DNA of 64,000 nucleotides from Penelope pileata (taxonomy: Eukaryota > Chordata > Aves > Galliformes > Cracidae), in the NCBI GenBank assembly GCA_013396635.1, contig WBMW01005646.1:147161-211160 (forward strand), in the 5' to 3' direction. The position numbers and the translations under genes were made by a program. Shown here in pieces: positions 27,317 through 41,400 of the stretch. Numbering within the stretch: position 1 is the stretch's first letter; each line of letters starts with the position of its first letter. The notes beneath the pieces were generated by a model, which had not been told where the DNA came from, did no database searches, and saw only the letters and a list, made by a program, of their open reading frames with translations.

Positions 27317-30300
27317 CCTTCTCTTTGCTTGAGTTGATTTGATGGGATTTACATCAGGGGGAGGCACAGTGCTTTTGCTTTGAGATCAGCTCTGAAGCAG
27401 CCCTGTCCATGGTGATGCCCTCCCACTCTGGCCTCTGGGGCTTCGGAACAAATTAATGCATCTAGGCAGCTAGAAGGGATGCTGGGCCAGAGTCTTCTGG
27501 GAGCAAATGCAGCTGCTCTGGAGCTGAATTCTTGTGAAATTTGCTGAGTCTGTTTAAAGTGCTAAGAGTGTCCTGGCAGTTGAGGGGACCCTCTGGAGTT
27601 ACTGTGCTGGAAACAATGGTTTCGTCACTGCAGTGGACTCCATCTAAGCAGAAGTTGTTCTTTTTCTTCTGTTTGTGGATGGGAGCTGTTCAGTTTTTGT
27701 TGCGTTGAAAGTGGGTCAAAGCCAGAAGACTGGAAATGCACTACATATTTAGCACATTAGGGTAGATGTGGCTGCCTTTGGAATATGACCACATCACGTT
27801 TACACCCTGAATACTACCCAGTGTGCTTCTCCTTCTGCCTAGGGCCAGCCAGAAGTAATCTTTTTCTTCAGGTAGTGATTTTGTTTGTAGTGCTGAGGTT
27901 ACTCTGGCAGTTTATTAACTCCATTCCAATGAGGCAAAGAAGTTCAGTGTCAGTGAGACAATGTGTATACAGCACAGCCCTGGTTCAGCAGGGGGTCAGC
28001 TTCCCAAAAGCTGGAAGCCCAGGTACTCTGTGCTCGCCAGAATTCACCTGTACTCCAAGTAACTGCATTGAAGGAACAGTTAGCAAACAGGATGTAGTTC
28101 CATTTTCATCATTTTCCTTTTCAAGGACATTACAGGTGTCTGTTGGGCACTACTCCAGGTTCAAAAGCAAGATGTGTGTATGGGCCATCTGGAGAGCCTG
28201 CATCCCCTGACCGTGCTGCAGCAGGTGGTTCCTCTGGGATTTTCTTCCACAAAATGCAGTTGAATACACTTGGATTCTTATGGCATGCCTCCAAGAGATG
28301 CATAGTCTGGGCATGAAGGAAGAATAGATTAGCATGAAGTCTTCTCCTTACAGCTCTCTCTGTGCTTCACCTGTGGTGATTCATGAGATCTCTGCTGATG
28401 GCACAACTCTGATCTAGTGATTCCAGGCAAAACCATAACTATTGGCATTTGGACATGAGAAGATAGTGGTGCGTTCTTCATCGCAAAGGCTAATCCAGCA
28501 GATGCAGGGCAGAGTGAAGGCAGAGGCAGGGAGCTGCTCTGCTGTATGCTACCAAGTGCTGGCAAGCTAGCATGAGGATGCTGCGATGGCTGTGGTGGTT
28601 GCTTCACACTGAGAAGTGAATTGGAGCATTGCAGTTGGAAGCTGGAAGTGGGCTGAGGCCAGAGAGGGACAAAAGTGAACTGAAGTGCCTGGCCTGGAAG
28701 TTATGGACTGGCAGTGAGCGTACACATCCTCCTTGGGTCACTGAGAGCCAAACCACAGGACTTAAAAGAGAAAATAAGGTGAAGCCTCAGTTGCAATATT
28801 TCTTCTGTTGAATTTGTGAACAGGCTTTTTTTTTTCCATCTGTGCTGTTCAAGTAACAGTGCCCACAATTTTTCCTGGAGTCAGAGGGGGACGTGTGAGG
28901 GCAGATTCCTTTCCATCTTGCCACATTCATAAGCAGCTGCAATAGCAGCACTTGGGATGGAAATGGCCGTGCCAAGGCTTAGAAAGTATCTAGTTCTGCG
29001 CTCCCCTGGCAGGGACCAGCAAATATCTGAGCCACCAAGCTGAAGGGGAAAAAAACTACTGAATTGTTCTGAGAGTGACTGAACGTGCATGTAAAGCAGG
29101 GTGATACTGCAGTCTCCATGGCAGCATCTCCAAATTGTATAGTAATATTTTGAAATGTAATATAAATTCTAATTTTTAGTCTTAACCCATCAAATCCATT
29201 TTACTATAAATATCCATGCAACCCAGTCTCTGAAAGAACTAAGGCTGACAGCTATTTTAAGACTGTCCAACCAAAGAGCTAAAAATGCAAATTATATTCC
29301 CTGCCAAAACGCACTCCTTCAATTAGGGGAACAGGAGGATGGGACTTTAGGCAGAGAAAACCAAGGGAATACAGAGGTTACAGGAGGAATGTGATCTGTA
29401 CTTCCTCATGGATTATGGCAGTCTTCATTTGCATGGCATCTGAAATAACCAGGGTTTTATAGACACACTGAATTTCCTCCTCTAGCTGAGGGTGTTGGGT
29501 TCCAGACTTCAGCATACATGTAAGAGGGAGAAACTAGGGCTTCTTGGTCCTCGCTTTCCTTATCATGGCCTGAAAGCCACTTTTCCTGAGCTTGTGCAAA
29601 TGGTGTCTGTGGGTGCCCATGTGTACAGATGAAGAAGTAGTTTTCAGAAAACAAGAGGCTGAAAAGGAGCAAGTTCACACTGAGAGGTAACATGAAAGTC
29701 TCTTGAGGGCTGATAAGCTGAATCCACAGGAACCAACAAGCTCAGGACACAAAAAGGCTGCTGAATCTGCTCAACGCCGCCAGCACATGTCAGTATCTGC
29801 TATAACCACCCCCAAGAAGTCAGTGCTGAGCACATGAATGCACTGGTGTTCTAATAAATACCTACTGTGATCTGTCTCCACCTGGCTGGGTCCTCTGTTG
29901 GGGAAATTTCCTGTGATTTTACTGTGCTGCTGAAAAGTTATCAGTGGAAAACATGCCCCTGTTCCTCAGTGTTCCAGTGTAATTATTGTGCAAAGAGCTT
30001 TAATTCTTTTTGAAATTACTTGGGACTGTGGTGGAACTATATGTGCAGATGCTGTTATGTCTGAAATGCACACTTAATCATTGTAGGTCAGACTTTCTAA
30101 CTCCACTCCTACTTTTGCCACTGCCTGCAGGCTATTGGATATCTGAACCCCTGAGGGCTCTTACAGACTGGGTTCTTCAAAGTCCAGATGAGAAAAGCTT
30201 TGGACAGACATAAAATGGAGTCCCTCACACAAACACCAGAAGCTGTCCTATCACCTGGCAGGAATCATTGGGCACCTATCTGTCCATCGGGCACAACAAC

Positions 30301-33064
30301 TCTGACCCACACTAGAATTACTAATTAAAAAATAATAGTTACGTTCTTGGAGAGTTGTATCACCAGCTGTAGTAGCAGATACATCACAGCCAGCATTTCT
30401 TTAGAAAAAGGGAGTATTTTATTCTTTCCAGCATCTGCAGAAACACTCAGGTGTTGCTAGCAGCTTTGCTGCTAATTGCACTTAAACCAAAGTAAAATGT
30501 AGTAAGTAAACAGAGCATGTGATAATTATGAGGTGCTTAAAATGTCAGATAAATAAGAGAATAATCAATAAACAAATATTTCTAACAACTATTTCTGTGG
30601 AAACTGGAGACTCTGGTTAAATGGAGACACAGACACAGTGACTCAGCTGCTGGGCCAGAGCCAAGGCTCTGCTGGGTGCTCTCCACTTTCCCCCAGTGCA
30701 GTTGGTGCTTTCTGCCCTGTAGGATTAGGCCCATTTGTGATGTGTTGTAATGTTTCCAATTAAATGAGCAAGAAGGATCTGAAAAATGTGCGTCTTTAAG
30801 AAATATTGGGATTTGATCACTTTGGTATGAGGCTGCAGCCATCTCTGTCTAAAACATGCCATCTGAATAAAAAAGAGCAGGACATTACAAAGCAGTTTGG
30901 AAGACAGCGTGGGACTCATTATGCGAAGCTGGGAATCCAGTGTCAGCTGGAACCTCAAGGTATTCCCTTGGCCTCTAGCTGCTGTTGCAAATGTTGAGGG
31001 TCTCCCAGAGATCCCATCACATCTACCAGCCCTCTGCAGATGCTCCATCTGCCCTGAGTGGGTGTACACAGCCAACATACAGATTTAAACACCAGTGGTC
31101 CCTTTATTCGTCCCACTGCGCTCCCACTGTGCTGGTGTGCACAATTTGCGAGTCCTTTCTCCTTGCACGTCAGTGTCCTTCAGCTCTCAGTGCTCACTGC
31201 AAGTCTGAGCAGTGGCTGATGTTGCTCCACCATTACCACTCTGGTCACCTGGAGAGTCCTGAGAGAGACCTCTGCCCAAGTTCTGTACAAGTGTAGAAGA
31301 CTTCTCCAGCCTTGCTGGTGGTGCTGTTGGTCTCAGCACTCAGAGATGGCTCCTGCCTACAGTCCCTGTATAGGAGGCACCTGGTGCCTCTGGCTGCTTC
31401 CTAAACACAGGTCCCCTTCCCTTCACAGCTGGATTTGTCTTGGGAAGACCTCTCTGCGTTTCTGTCTGTGGCCATAGTGAGTGTGCTGCTCCCTCCCTCC
31501 CCCAGTGCTGGCCCCACCTGCACTGCCTGCCCCAGCTGTGGGGGAAGATGAGGGCTGAGGTGTCAGCTCATGATGAAGGACAGGAGGATAAAATGCAGGC
31601 CCCTGCCTGGCACGTGGGCAGTGCAAATGATAACCAGCAGGCACAGGCTGAGAGCTTCTACCTGAGGAGGAGGAGGAAGAAAAATCATGTTGTTGCATTT
31701 AAATGTGAGCCAAATGCTCGCCCACGTTCATTTTCAGGCAGAAAATTTAGGTGTGGTCTTCAGCCTTTTCTGTTTGTGCCACAGATGGTGAATACATTAT
31801 CCAGCTTGTCCCGATTTTTAGCTGTGTGTATGTTTCCTGCACACATTCCTCCATTTGCAGCAACTCCCAGTGCAGATGTTATTGCCCACAAAACCTGAGC
31901 TGGTAAGAAGTCAGTCATGTGCCAGTGATGTAGGAGTGAGGCGTGATACAAGTGGTAAGGTCGGGGTTTCTGAAACATTTCTGTGCCCCTTCTGCTTCTT
32001 GTAAGTCCTCTTTTTAAATTTCCCTTTCTCTCCAGGGACCAATTCTCCTTTGTCGTGTGTACAGCATCTCGTGTTACCTGACACAAGTGGGGAATCCTTG
32101 GCGTCACTGTTTTATAAATGCTTTTAAAACATCTTGAGCCTGTGTCCCTCTTTGTTCGTATACTGAGATTGTGCCCCTCCCATTCTGGATATTGAAACAA
32201 ATATAATAGAAAAAATCCTTCATTAGAAAATAATACATTTTCATGCATTTCAGAATAAAAAATGAAAAATGTGCAGAGGCCAAAGATGTTTCACAGTTTC
32301 AGAAATAATTACTTTTTTTTTTTTCTTAATCTTTGGGTCAATCTGGACCACTAATGTGCTCAGTCAGAAAACTCAGTTGATCAAAGCAAACCTTAGCTCC
32401 CAGCTTAACTAAAAACTAAAATACAATATGTTGACTTAAAATAAGCAGGCACGCCCTAGAGCTGTATCTGAAATGTCACAGTTTCATACAGGATAGAATT
32501 TAAGATGATGCTAACATGAAATACAATGCAAAAAGATGTTACTAATAGAAAATCAAATCCCTTTTCTAAAAGGTGCTGCCTCTTCCATGTTTGTATTTAG
32601 AGAGGGACTTACTGTTCACAAAGGAAAGACTCTGAAAATATACATGTGAAAATATCGAACATCTTTTAGCTGTTGATAGCGCTGCGGAGAATTCAGCACA
32701 GACAAACCCGTGTCTTTTTTTGGTGGGGGATGGCTTTGCAAATGTATAATTAGGAAGCTCAAATTGCCATTTATTTTAGGGTGAGCCAAGGACTGAAACA
32801 GGGAGAGTCACTTTTTATTTTATTTTACTTCACTTCTTTCTGGACTGCTGCCAGGACCTGCAGGACTCCTGTCTGCTCGCTGCTGCTGCTGCTCGCTGAT
32901 TGCTTCCCCTTCTTGCATAACACGGCCCCAGCCCCAAAGTATGATAAGGCAGCAGGCAGCAGTCGGTGGTGTTTAACTGGGCCTCCTAAATAATTCATGC
33001 TCCTTAAATGCCACCAGTGCTTGTTCCCAGATGCCAGCCATTTCAAGTGTCTCCTTGGGTGCCT

Positions 33065-33290
33065 GGCAGGGGTGCCAATGCCCGCTCGCGTCCCTCTGAC
33101 CCCTGCAAGGGAGGGAAGGTGGGCAGGGAGCCAGCACTGCGGGATGCTGAGTGCTGCTGCAGCCCTCCTCCCGCACCCGCTGCCCCTGGAAGAGGGGCAG
33201 GGAAGGGAGATGTGCGCGGGGTGTGGGAAGGTGGCAGGACATGGTTTGGACCTGGTTTTGGGGTTCTGGCATCGCTGCTGTCTCACAGGT
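33065..33290. other. GC- and CpG-richer patch
   Basis: By eye this segment is markedly GC-richer than its surroundings and holds several CpGs (CCGCTCGCG, GCGCGG, CCCGCACCCGC). The plus strand is open across 33008-33565 and the minus strand across 32825-33286, as GC-rich DNA with few stops would give. It could be a small intergenic CpG island, promoter or enhancer, or just a local GC peak. Confidence 0.35.
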
Positions 33291-35350
33291 GCTGGCTGGA
33301 GGACAGGTCGTATTTTCTCCTACTTTTCTCTGTGCCTGAGAACATAACAAATTCCTCTCACTTTCGGATCCGTACAGGCTTTCCCAGTGAAATCAATCAT
33401 TGCTCATTGACCTTAAGTTCTGTAAATATCCAGGACTTCTGGTTCAGGTGGGCTTTGTGTTTTCAGCTGGTACGGTCCCAGGCTGGGCTTCAGAACAGCT
33501 CGGATAGAATTGGCTGTATTTGGATTTCTGTGTCTCCAGTGGAGATGGCAGTGTTTAAGCATTAATTTGTTCTGCATGAGTTTGCACAGGAGGCAAACAC
33601 AGAGGTCAGCCTCTGCCGTGCTGAATCACGAGGCCCTCAGCTCTGCCCGCCTGCCTGCTCAAGGTCAGCGGGGGCTGGCCAATTCCAGGGGCCCCGTGCT
33701 CTTACTGCTTTACATCTCTCAGGGCCCCGCTGACTATCAGGGTACAGCCAGTGGTGTTGATCCCCTGGAGTCATTGCTGCTTATCCCAGTTGTTAATTTG
33801 TCTATTAAAGTGCTCCTGAGATAAACCATCTTTCTTAGGTTGACATTTATTTAAGCTGGAACTGCACTGAAACAGGGATTGAAAGCATTTGTGTAAGGGG
33901 ACAGATGCAGTATCTACTCCAACATCAGCAGTCCAGGGAAGATTAAGAATTTAATGAAATCTCAGTTCTCTGTGGCTGACACCAGACACCCCAGAGGACA
34001 GAGGAAATTCTTCCTTCCATGCTGTTGTTAATCAGGATCCTTACTCCACCAGGGAAGCCTACAGAGCTGCACTTCTCCAATCTGCCTTGCTGAGCCACCG
34101 CCTGAGGCCCAAATTCATGAAGGATTGCAGCATTTCAGTTCAAAATCGCAGTCCCAGAGCCATTGCCTTCCCCCCATGCACTCAGAAAGCTGCAGGTTCC
34201 AAAGCTCACTCTGTGCCTGCAAAAGTTCCCTTTTTGTGTGGTGGGACATCTCCACACTTACTGCACGTTTATGCTTTGGTTAGAGATCAGAGTCCTGTGT
34301 GCACCACATAAGCGTATTCAGGGACAGGTAACTGCTGTTCTGAGTTTAGGATAAAATTTAAATATGATTTCATTTCAAACCAGTAATGCTGCTGCTCAGG
34401 GAAGAATGAGGAGAGAGCATCCACTTTTTTGAGAGTCTCTAATGACGGATGTGCTATTGTCTGTGCTTCAAAAGAGCAAGCCTATTCTGGAATTAAGGCT
34501 CAGGTGTTGAAGTCTGAGGTAGTGAGCTCTGAGCACCAGGCTTACGCAGGCACCAGTCCCAGGTGTCAGAGAAGTGCCTGCATTCCGGGGTGGAAACAGG
34601 GTTTCTGACAGCTACTGCCGACATTTCTGTCTCAGAGCTGCCCTCCCCAGCCTGCTCTTGAGTGGGAACCCGAAGTCTGGAGGTGGTTCAGGGCCCTGTG
34701 CACCTCCGCAGGGCCAGTTCGTGTGGGGCCAGCCGGGTCCTGCCCCCGACGATGGGGATAGGGGATTGTCTGGCAGCAGAAATACCAGGTGGAGTTTCCC
34801 GACTCAGTGCTGAGCGCCAGCTGCCCTCATCCTGACACCAAGAGAGGTCAAGAGGATAACCCTCAGTGCTTCACAAGGCTGAGAGGTGTATTTTCACCTC
34901 TGGGCAGAAAGAGCAGCACAAAGTGATTGCAGAGCAGCGGTGCTTTGGGTCAGCTGCTCGGTGCATCAGCCGGCACCGCAGCCTGCACTCCAGGCTGCCT
35001 TTCTGGCCACTGGATAGGATCTAAAACAAGATACAGGTAACCCAAACTGTGTCATGGCCAAGCATTCACAGATGCTGCCATCACAGCTGAGCCTGCGTGG
35101 TGATGTGACATTAACTCCAGTCTGCGTGGGAGGGAGCAGGGCACCGCACTACATGCAGTGCTAATGCTTCTGGCTAAGCATAATCCACCCGAAGGTCTTC
35201 TCAGTACAGCAGAGTTCAGCAGAGGACTACCTGAGCGTGCTGGGTCAGAGGGCACTAATGCAATTGTGTGATTAATTTTCGTCTGGGCTTTTGTTTGCTG
35301 TGCTCGGTGGGGCTGGGCGGTGGAACACAGCGACTGGCTCCCAGGGCGAG

Positions 35351-35458
35351 CTGTGCTGTGCTGTGCTGTGCTGTGCTGTGCTGCGCTGCCCTGTGCTGCC
35401 CTGTGCTGCGCTGTGCTGCGCTGTGCTGCGCTGTGCTGTGCTGTGCTGTGCTGTGCTG
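35351..35458 (+). repeat. (CTGTG)n pentanucleotide array
   Basis: About 21 tandem 5-bp units: seven or eight CTGTG, then a mixed block of CTGTG, CTGCG and CTGCC, then about six CTGTG. The variant block partly alternates CTGTG with CTGCG, giving a 10-bp higher-order period. No reading frame on either strand contains a stop, which creates spurious open frames rich in Cys-Ala-Val-Leu or Gln-His-Ser-Thr. A minisatellite-like array, not a gene. Confidence 0.95.
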
Positions 35459-38400
35459 GAGAGGAGTGCTGGCCTGCCAGCAGGGCCCTGCAGCAGCCTG
35501 ACTCACTGCCCAGGGGAGCGAGCACTACAGCAACACTCGCTAGTGAAAGACAGTGGGGTAGAACAAACAAGATAATTTATTAATAAATATTTACTTCAAG
35601 GAAACATATTTTGCTTAATCCTCCTTCCCCTGACGCTCATGAAAATTCTGCACTGACAAAAGGTGCTGCAGCACTTGCAACGTGTTTTGACGTCTGTGGA
35701 TGAAAGGTTCTAAATAGCTGAGGATTATGTACTCCTCAGTGAGAACACGAGCGAGCCCACCGGCTAAATTAATAAACACATTGTTACATCAAGTATGGCA
35801 AAGCGATGCTTCGTGCTCGAACTTGACATGTTGACAAAAGGAAGCTGAGGATTTGGTTTATTTTACTTTATTAAAATTTCATACTTGCAAGGCTTGTTTG
35901 AAAATCTCTGAGTGCTTTCACTTTTAAGACATTGAGACTCCAGAAGGAGACAAATACACTTGTGCTGTTTCACAGACAGAGAAATTGAGGTGTGACCTAT
36001 ATGTCGTGGGACCTGTGAGCTTAAGGCTGTGCCCCTGGTTATTACAAAGATCCAGGAAAAGATGTTTAATCATTTTCATCATGCAAAAACCTCAAAATGG
36101 TGTAAAAACATCACAAAGCAGATGTTCTTTGTGTTTAGATACGCAGCAATGGCCAAGAAATTTGACCATGTCCTCACTCTGCTGAACATCTTCCCTGACT
36201 CTCACCATGAATGCTGTGGGCGTGGGAGGCCCCAGGTGGCTCTCTCTGCTGTGTAGAATACACATTCCCATCTCTGGGGCTTACGTTGTTAATTTCTCAG
36301 AGCTTCTCAGAAAGCCTTTCTCATCTCTCCATCCCGCTAGGTTTGCCACGGGAGACACCACATGGCCCTGCCAGTGGGTGACGAAGGCTGTGCTTGCAGC
36401 TCAGCCCCAGCGCTGCAGGTCTGCGAAGTGCCGCTGCAGTTAAGCCAAAGACCTTTCCTTCTCTCGTCTTCCATCTAGATCCACAAACTTGAACCGTGCT
36501 GTGGTACTGGAGAAACTCCTGAACACCAAACTTGATCTCAAAACTGAAATGTCCAGCACCTAAAAGTGATGTCTATCGATAGCACAAACTTCAAATTCAT
36601 TTTCCAGCATTACACTACTTGGTACCTATGTGATGGATGTTTGCTACTAGATAGCCTGGTATGGGGAGCTTATAACAAGTCATGAAATGTCTCACGGAAG
36701 TGGTTCTGTTTTCCAGTTGCAGCTCACATCCCTCCTGCAAAGGAAACCCATAGTAATGGCAGTTTCTGGAGCCCCACTCTGTAACGATTGTGCTGGTATC
36801 GATGCAATGAGGTGTAAAGCTTTTAATGGCTTTTTTTCAGGACATTATACAGACCAGGGCTCCTGGCTTTCAGATTTTTGACTGGCAGCTTCTAAGAAGC
36901 AATGCCACATCAAGTCACAGAAGGATGTAAAAAAGAAAGAAAAAGAGCAAGTGAACGCAAAATAAAAAAATCAAAGAAGTTTGCGACTGCTGTTCTACCT
37001 GGAATTTGTTGTTTTCCTGTGGGAATGAGGTTTGGCATGATTGTGCTGTCTGCATGTCTCTCTGCACACCTTCCAACTTCTGTAACATTTGGCAGAGGTA
37101 ATGGTCTGAAAGAGACACTGCTTTCACAATCCTCATAAGTGCTCTGGAGGTGATTCTCTGGAGGGTGACAGGGAAGGAGCCTAGGTGAGAACCTCGTGCA
37201 GTATTAGACAGCAAAGGAGTCAAGAGATAAAGTTATTTTATACATCCCAATTACAAATAAAATTTCTGAATTGATACCTTCTAATGCACAAAAACTCTCA
37301 CCTCAGAAAAAAATATCCTTGGGAAATCAGGTCTGCCTAGCCCTGGTGCCAAGGGATCTGCTTGTTCCCGGTCTTTTTTAATGTGTTCCATCCATTTAGA
37401 TGACTCACGGGGACGAGGACTGTCTCGTAATAGACGTCTGTCCCCGGCACAGTGTGTACCAGCCTCAGCTGAGTCAAGGGCTCTTCTACAGTGAAGGCAA
37501 TTAGGTGCTGATGGAGCCTGCTCACTCTGCAGCCACAACACGCAGATCAATCAGGTCTATCAGGTATCTCCCTTTTCTTTTAGGTACAGCTAATGGAGAT
37601 TCTGCCTTGAGATTACTCCTCTGTTATTAGTAAGAATTATTATTCATTACCATAGAAAGTGAAAAGGCCGCAGATGTGAATTCATCGCATCATAGTAGAG
37701 TACTTGATTCTTTTGCAAATCTGGTAACTAAATATGCAGAGAAAATGTGAAGTCAACACGGTGAGGGGCACTTACAGCTTGCATCAGGTCTGCTTGGCAG
37801 TAGGGGAGTATGAAAGCAAGGCTGGAAGACAGCCAGGCCTCTCTCTGCTCTCTCTTTACAGCAGAAGATCTTGTCTTCCCAAATGTGTGCTGTCTTCATC
37901 CCGCTGTCATGGACACTGGTGCCATAAGCTTTCTTGTCACATTTTCTTGCTTGGCCCAGCCACACCTGACCTCTGCCTGTGTGGATCAGCCCCAACCCCA
38001 GCCCTTGATCCCAGTGCACCCCCATGTGGTGCCCTCCCCACTTCTGTCCCCTCCCTACACAGACCCCCGCTGGGTGCTGTGCCACCAGACCCGTGCCTGC
38101 TGCTGGCAGCCGCTGCCCAAGCTGTGCCATGGTGATGTGCTCCCCACTGCCCGCCTGCATGGCCATGGCCGCAGCTGAACTTCTGACCCTGGCCTGGCAC
38201 TCTGCTGTTCCCCATACACGTGTGGATTTAGTTACTGCAGGCTAGAGGCTGCCAGCCGTACAGCTCTGGTTACACGTACATGGGAGAAAAATACTCTTAA
38301 GGCAGCAGCTGACATTTTCTTCTTGTTTGCATTTGTGTTTTTCCTCTTCTTTGATGTGTGCTTCTTTCTTTTTCTCTCCTATTTTTCATTATGCAGCTGC

Positions 38401-41400
38401 TCAGGAGCCAGCTGTGAAAGGCTACATCCCCCGCAGCAATACAGCGTGGTGCTCCCTGAGCTGTGCAGGAAATCCCTGCTGTGGACGAGGGCAAGAGGAC
38501 AGAACCAGAGCAGTGGCTGTGGGCCTCTGGGAGAAGGCAGTGAGTCCGTGGGTCTGGGCTGGAGAGTTGAGGACAGAAGCAATGGCAGTTGCCAGGCAGT
38601 CTGCCCCGATTCCAGGCTGCAGAAGGCACATCCCTCCCCCCTCAAGGGCTGCACAAGATGCTGCCCTTTGCTCCTACTAGGAAACAAATAGAAGTGGCAT
38701 TCCAATGAGCTGTAGCGCAACCTCCAGTGCTCTAGCCAGTGCTTTGCTTCCCTTGTTTTCAGCACATCATTCTCTCACAGCAGTCGTGCTTTCAAACAAT
38801 TTATAAGCTTCAAAGCCTGCTTATAAAACATTTTCAAAAATATTATCTTTTCACATGATTTATTTGTGATATAATAGCTTTTTTTCCAGATTCTGTCATC
38901 TTATATCAGCCTGAACTTCCCTTCTCATTTCCAGTTCAGCTCTACATTCCACCATTCCTTCCTCTGTTTTACACTGGCTATGTTACGTATGCAAAAAATA
39001 ATGAAGGAATGGATGATGTGCTCTAAAAAATGTTGCATCGAGTGCAGTCATAGTGCGGAAGTGACGAAAATGCAACAGAATTTTCCTTCAAAGGGAAATT
39101 ATTTGGTGAATTTATAGTTAGTTGCTTAAGATAATTTGTGCTCTGCAGGACTTCTTTGGGAGCATTCAGTAGCTGGGTTTTGCTGGATTCTTCTTTAGAA
39201 GGAAATAAATTGTAAAGCTGAATGAGGTCCCTTCTGTATAGAAATGCTGTGCCTTACACTTTTGGCCTGAGCTTTGCTCCTTTGGCTCCAGTCTCTGCTG
39301 TTGGTGGCCTCACACACACTGAGCGGGGTCTCCCCCACTGTGGGAGAGATGTCTCTGTCACTGGTGTGCTGCCCAAGAGATAAATCAGAGCGGGTGACGG
39401 GTGAGCATTCAGCATTAACCACCCCATAACCATTACTTTCCTTATCTACACCTGTCCCATTTACAAAATCAAAAACTGGGCCAAGATAGCTATTTTCCTG
39501 CTGCATTTGCCTGCTGAGAATTGAGGCCTCGATGCCCCTTTTTTCCACCTGTACCCACAGTGTTGCTCACAAGGCGAGCTGTCTTTGTTGAGCTCCGTTG
39601 AGATAGAAGGAAAAGGACTCAGTGGCTCTTGAGATCACCTCAGCTGCCTCAGCCTGAGTGGCCTGGGTGCAGGAAGAATAATAGCAGGAATTTTTTATTC
39701 CAGGAATGCTCCTATAATACGAAAAGCGCATCTTTATGAGGAAAGGTAAACCCAAAGAAGGACACGCATGCTTCTCCTCATCTGGGCTGACAGCCCGGTG
39801 GCCGTTGGCCTCTCCAGCTCTCGTGCCAGGCGCAGTGAGCAGTGCTGCCCACGGGCTGACGGTGCCTCATCTTCCCCTCGGAGCTGCCAATGACAGAGCA
39901 AGCTCAGATGTCATTTGACGACAAACCAACAGAATGTTTCTTACTGTGACAGAAAGCTCCAGAGTATCTACAGGAACAGATCCAAAGTGCATTGTTTTTG
40001 CAGTTGCCTGATTTCTGAGGTGGGGCTGACCCTGGGCTTTCATTGCTTGATGTGGCAGAGGCCACCAGGTCCCACCAGCCAGGCCATGCCTCACACCTCA
40101 GCCTCTGAGGATTTGTCTGCTTCACTCCAAACATACGTGTGCATCTGCAGTGCAGATTATGCATGCAACACATTGCTATTTGTTTCTTTTTTTCCTGGAA
40201 AAATATTTTCCTTTTCTGTAGCTCAGTGTCATCTAAACGAATGCTTGCTGTCCTCCCATCATTTTGAGCACAAGTTGATTCTGCAGACAGTGCAGCACAT
40301 TGCAGTCGATGTTTAAGCTGTCTGTTGAGTTCTACCCAAACACCATGGCCTTGAAATGAATGTGTTACACCGTGGAACAAATTCATTGCAGAGAATTATA
40401 ACTAAATTTGGTAACTGGATTTAACAGATTATGTTTACAAAGTAGCTGTTTCATTCTCTTCCTTTCCTGCCGTATCCTATGCCATTCAAACTTGACATCC
40501 TACTTTTTAACAGAACAGATGTCACAATGTTAATGACTGAGACACAGTATCTCATTATTCCCCCCCGAAAAAAATAAGCTTCACAGCTTATTGTCGTGGT
40601 TCAGGAGAGAACTTGCAGACAGAGCAGGAAAGTGCAGTGCAGTTGGGTTCAGGAACCTGATGAGGAGTACAGAGAAATGTTAAATAAATTATTACTTGTG
40701 CATTATTAAAAATAATAGTCACACTTCTATTAGCTCCCCTCACATAATGAACTCAAAGCCATTCATAATTAATTCCACAACACCCGGTAGGTGAAGTAAC
40801 TGCGCCGCATTGTTTTTATGAGCAAAGGGCTGAGCTACCAGGAAGAGAAATGGTCCAGGTAATTCAGCTCCCCACTGAGCGGTACCCGCCAGCTTTCCCA
40901 GAGGGCACTCCAGCAGGTAAGTAGTGTGGGCAGGCGACCCAGCTCCTTTCCCAGATTGCAGTCTCGTGGAGCTGGGACCGTCTGTCTGTCCTGGACTGGC
41001 TGCAGCCTGGCCCACACCAACCCAGAGGCAGTAACTGCTTGGCACGCAGGCTGTGCATCACGAAATCCCGAGTTGCCAAAAAGATATCTCAAAGTGCAAC
41101 ACCATGACAGTGTGCTGAAGTCTCGTGTCACTTTCTCTTGATGAAGTCTGAAAAATTGTAATTCTGCACAGAAGAGGGAAGAACAATTCCCCAAACACGC
41201 CAACACTGCTTTAAATTGTGGACAGAGGCACAGGAAGTGCTGAGATGAAGCTGCTGTGCCACGGGCACACGGGAGGGGCGAGAAGAATTCATCTGCTGCT
41301 GAGCCTAGTGAGAAGATTGAAGTCCTACCCCAGAAGATTTTCTAACGTGGTATATTCCAGAAAAAAGCAATGACATTTACTGGCACACTGACAGTAACAC

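Larger units (their letters stand above)
15153..30999. other. intergenic, no gene recognised
   Basis: About 16 kb without a recognised gene or transposon. It contains homopolymer runs (T at about 16969-16980, T17 at 27300, A at about 23702-23716) and the long minus-strand frame at 20735-21577. All other frames are short. Confidence 0.55.

Noticed and set aside
33008..33565. 185-residue plus-strand frame over the GC-rich patch
   Set aside because: The opposite strand is open too, composition is Pro/Gly/Arg-rich as expected from GC content, and no family is recognised.
35052..35583. Overlapping frames on both strands over the CTGTG array (up to 172 residues)
   Set aside because: They are produced by a stop-free 5-bp repeat; the flanking parts show no protein similarity and no splice context.
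36029..36256. Frame starting with a QEKMFNHFHH-like peptide that seemed coding
   Set aside because: The neighbouring frame is equally open, I could not match it to any protein, and it stops within 75 codons without a splice donor.
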